Below, piece after piece: positions 7,875 through 9,567 of a stretch of 9,567 bases of DNA. Each line of letters begins with the position of its first letter. Positions within the stretch are counted from its first letter, which is position 1. The notes under the pieces were generated by a model that was not told where the DNA came from, ran no database searches, and was given only the letters and a program-made list of their open reading frames with translations. The stretch is from Alphaproteobacteria bacterium. Its GTDB lineage: Bacteria; Pseudomonadota; Alphaproteobacteria; UBA6615. The stretch lies in assembly GCA_029243445.1 (NCBI GenBank), contig JAQWSA010000059.1, positions 1 to 9,567 of the forward strand. Direction: 5' to 3'. Made by a program: the position numbers and the translations under genes.

Positions 7875-7878
7875 GGAG
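7875..7878 (+). promoter_or_regulatory. Shine-Dalgarno site of the M48 protease gene
   Basis: GGAG lies six bases before the ATG at 7885. The same bases overlap an earlier in-frame ATG at 7873, which lacks a good site of its own, so 7885 is the better start. This placement also gives a compact signal peptide. Confidence 0.65.
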
Positions 7879-7884
7879 CAAAAA

Positions 7885-9240
7885 ATGCAAGGGCCCGTGA
7901 AAACATTACTCTTAATTGTTACTATATTTTTTGTTTTTTCTGAAACACAGCAATGCCATAGCAACCAGTTTAGTATTGTCCGCGATGCAGAAATTTAGAA
8001 TATTATTCGAGGCTACGCAAAACCCATTTTTAATTCAGCCGGGCTAACTGCCGATAATATTAAAATCCGTGTCGTTAATGACTTACAAGTAAATGCCTTT
8101 GTCCTAGGTGGACAAAATATTTTTATTAATACAGGCTTATTAATTAAAGCTTCAAACCCTAATGAAGTAATTGGGGTGCTGGCTCATGAAGTAGGACATA
8201 TATCCGGTGGCCATCTCCCTCGCATTCATGAGAATCTTGAAAGAGCTAAAATAAAAAGCGCTTTATCCCTATTTTTAGGGGCAGCCATAGGTATTGAAAC
8301 TAATGATGTCGCAGCTGGCGCTGCTGTTGTCAAAGCAGGCAGAGGTTTAACAATAGCAGAAATACTTAAATACAACCGTATTCAAGAAGCATCAGCGGAC
8401 AGCGCTGCACTTAAATATCTCGATACAACAGGTCAATCAGCAAAAGGTTTAAAAACATTTTTAGAAAAAATTAATAATAACAAACTATTGATGAGAGGAC
8501 AAAAAAGCCCCTACTTATCAAGCCATCCAGTAACAAGTGACCGTATAAAATTAGTTGAAAATCATCTTCTTTTATCTCGTTATACTGAGGTGAAAAGTAA
8601 TAAATCTCAGATTATAGACTTTGAAATGATGCGAGCTAAAATTATAGGATTCACGTTACCCCACAAAAAAGTGTTTAAAATTTATCCATTGGGAACTGAT
8701 AATGCACAACCAGCTATTTACGCCCGGTCCATTGCTAACTATTTAATAGGGGATTTGATAAAAGCTTTACCGATCATCCAAGAACTCATAAAAAAAGAAC
8801 CTAATAATCCATTTTTTTATGAACTAAAAGGTCAGATGCTTTTCGAAAATGGTCGAATAAAAGAATCTCTATTACCTTATAACAAATCTATACAACTAGC
8901 ACCAAAAGAACCATTACTTCGTATAAACCTAGCCAAAGCCCAAATTGAGTTAAACACCCCTATACTTATACAAAAGGCTAAAGCACACCTTAGTTTAGCA
9001 TCAACTCAAGAACCAGACATATTAGAAATATGGAGACTTCTTAGTATAGTTAATGGACGCCTAGGTATGATGGGAGAAATGGTGCTTTCTCAAGCAGAAT
9101 TTCAATTACTATCTGGTAATTACCAAAGTGCTAAAGTTTTATCAGACCGAGCCACTAAAAAGCTAAGTGTTGGTTCACCTCAATGGTTAAGATCTCAAGA
9201 CATAAAAGCCGAAGCTTTAAAAAAATTAAAGGCAAAATAA
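7885..9240 (+). pseudogene. M48 family metalloprotease with TPR repeats, interrupted by one in-frame UAG
   Basis: Periplasmic zinc protease related to BepA/YfgC, which handles misfolded outer-membrane proteins. Read from ATG 7885, the frame gives a signal peptide (hydrophobic core about 8-18) and then the start of the peptidase domain, but codon 38 is TAG (7996-7998). Beyond it the same frame continues to 9240 with typical family sequence: VNAFVLGGQNIFINTGLL, then the zinc motif HEVGH at 101-105, a hydrophobic stretch (about 125-140), the third zinc ligand Glu168 in EASAD, and SSHPVTSDRI. The C-terminal half has TPR-like helices (about 285-370). Without the stop it would be 451 residues, a normal length. 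The first conventional start after the stop is GTG 8176, which would leave out the signal peptide and the fold before HEVGH, so that shorter frame (354 residues) is unlikely to be the functional product. Possible causes are a real nonsense mutation, a sequencing or assembly error, or readthrough. Family assignment is secure; functional status is not. Confidence 0.85.
7996..7998 (+). other. Premature in-frame amber codon in the M48 gene
   Basis: The codon follows CGC GAT GCA GAA ATT (RDAEI). From memory of related M48 proteins, which read roughly RDAEIE here, Glu is expected. A single G-to-T change in GAG would create this TAG. No frameshift is needed: the frame is identical before and after the stop. 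Confidence 0.9.
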
Positions 9241-9287
9241 TATTTAATAAATTTTTATAGGTTTTTTAAATATACAAAGACTGACTA

Positions 9288-9567
9288 TTACGCAGCATCT
9301 GGTTGGTTCTCTGGTACTGCCTGCTCAAAATATGGTAATTTCATACAAGCGTCATTTATTCTCATCACCGTTTTGTAACTGGTCAAATCACAACTAAAAC
9401 GCTTGGCATTATATACTTGCGGAACCAAACAACAATCAGCCATTGTCAAATCATCTCCAAAGCAATACTCCCCTGTCGATGAACTAGAGTTGAGCGTAGA
9501 TTCTAAGCTTCTCATACCCTCGGCTATCCAATGTTTATACCAGATATCGTTTCTAGTATCATTATCA
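9288..9567 (-). CDS. maiA: Zeta-class glutathione S-transferase / maleylacetoacetate isomerase, C-terminal part (5' end beyond window)
   Basis: Glutathione-dependent isomerase that converts maleylacetoacetate to fumarylacetoacetate in tyrosine/homogentisate degradation, or a closely related GST. The frame is open to the right edge, so only the last 92 residues are visible; Met at 9513-9515 is internal, not the start. The visible part begins with WYKHWIAEGMRSLE, typical of the start of the helical domain in this family. It continues with GDDLTMADCCLVPQVYNAKRF, which holds the GST N-capping box (Thr-x-x-Asp) of the core helix. It ends PYFEQAVPENQPDAA, resembling the QPDA tail of MaiA proteins. 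The thioredoxin-like domain with the glutathione and catalytic residues (the SSCxW motif of this family) is outside the window, so isomerase activity is inferred from family resemblance. It converges with the M48 gene; the 47-base AT-rich spacer between them shows no convincing terminator. Confidence 0.82.
   Translation of the reverse strand, partial: DNDTRNDIWYKHWIAEGMRSLESTLNSSSSTGEYCFGDDLTMADCCLVPQVYNAKRFSCDLTSYKTVMRINDACMKLPYFEQAVPENQPDAA

Noticed and set aside
8176..9240. Treating GTG 8176 as the true start of the M48 protease
   Set aside because: It begins only three residues before the zinc motif HEVGH, and conserved family sequence plus a signal peptide and a good Shine-Dalgarno lie upstream in the same frame.
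9241..9272. Inverted TATTTAA and TTAAATA as a terminator between the M48 and GST genes
   Set aside because: The stem is purely A-T, the arms are widely separated and no clean T-tract follows, so chance in AT-rich DNA is more likely.
9288..9515. A stand-alone 75-residue gene
   Set aside because: The frame stays open to the window edge with typical GST sequence (WYKHWIAEG) before the internal methionine, so this is the end of a longer gene.

Overview
The window looks like chromosomal housekeeping DNA from an AT-rich alphaproteobacterium. This rests on gene order and protein features, not on a marker gene. A PBP1A gene and an AmiC-type amidase gene face away from an rne gene, an arrangement I know from alphaproteobacteria. 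The RNase E has an acidic insertion in its S1 domain and ends in a Gly-Trp-Trp motif, both alphaproteobacterial traits. Low GC with few strong Shine-Dalgarno sites would fit a streamlined, perhaps aquatic, lineage, but that is a guess.

Layout. 1-2383 (minus): PBP1A, mrcA, cut by the left edge so that its C-terminus is missing. 2384-2497: short AT-rich spacer. 2498-3730 (minus): periplasmic N-acetylmuramoyl-L-alanine amidase (AMIN plus Amidase_3). 3731-4163: 433-base divergent intergenic region whose right half can fold into an elaborate RNA leader just before rne. 4164-6539 (plus): ribonuclease E. 6540-6575: short convergent spacer. 6576-7721 (minus): class I/II PLP-dependent aminotransferase. 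7722-7884: AT-rich divergent spacer. 7885-9240 (plus): Sec-exported M48 metalloprotease with TPRs, interrupted by one in-frame UAG near its N-terminus. 9288-9567 (minus): C-terminal part of a zeta-class glutathione transferase or maleylacetoacetate isomerase, cut by the right edge.

Functional grouping. The left block is cell-wall metabolism: PBP1A polymerises and cross-links peptidoglycan, and the amidase trims stem peptides during division. The centre is RNA turnover: RNase E is the expected degradosome scaffold, and its C-terminal motif implies PNPase docking. The right block is mixed: amino-acid metabolism, envelope protein quality control and possibly aromatic amino-acid catabolism.

Most worth a second look are the structured rne leader (3983-4155) and the single amber codon in the otherwise intact M48 gene (7996-7998). 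I see no CRISPR array, tRNA, rRNA, insertion sequence, prophage or obviously new multi-gene system.
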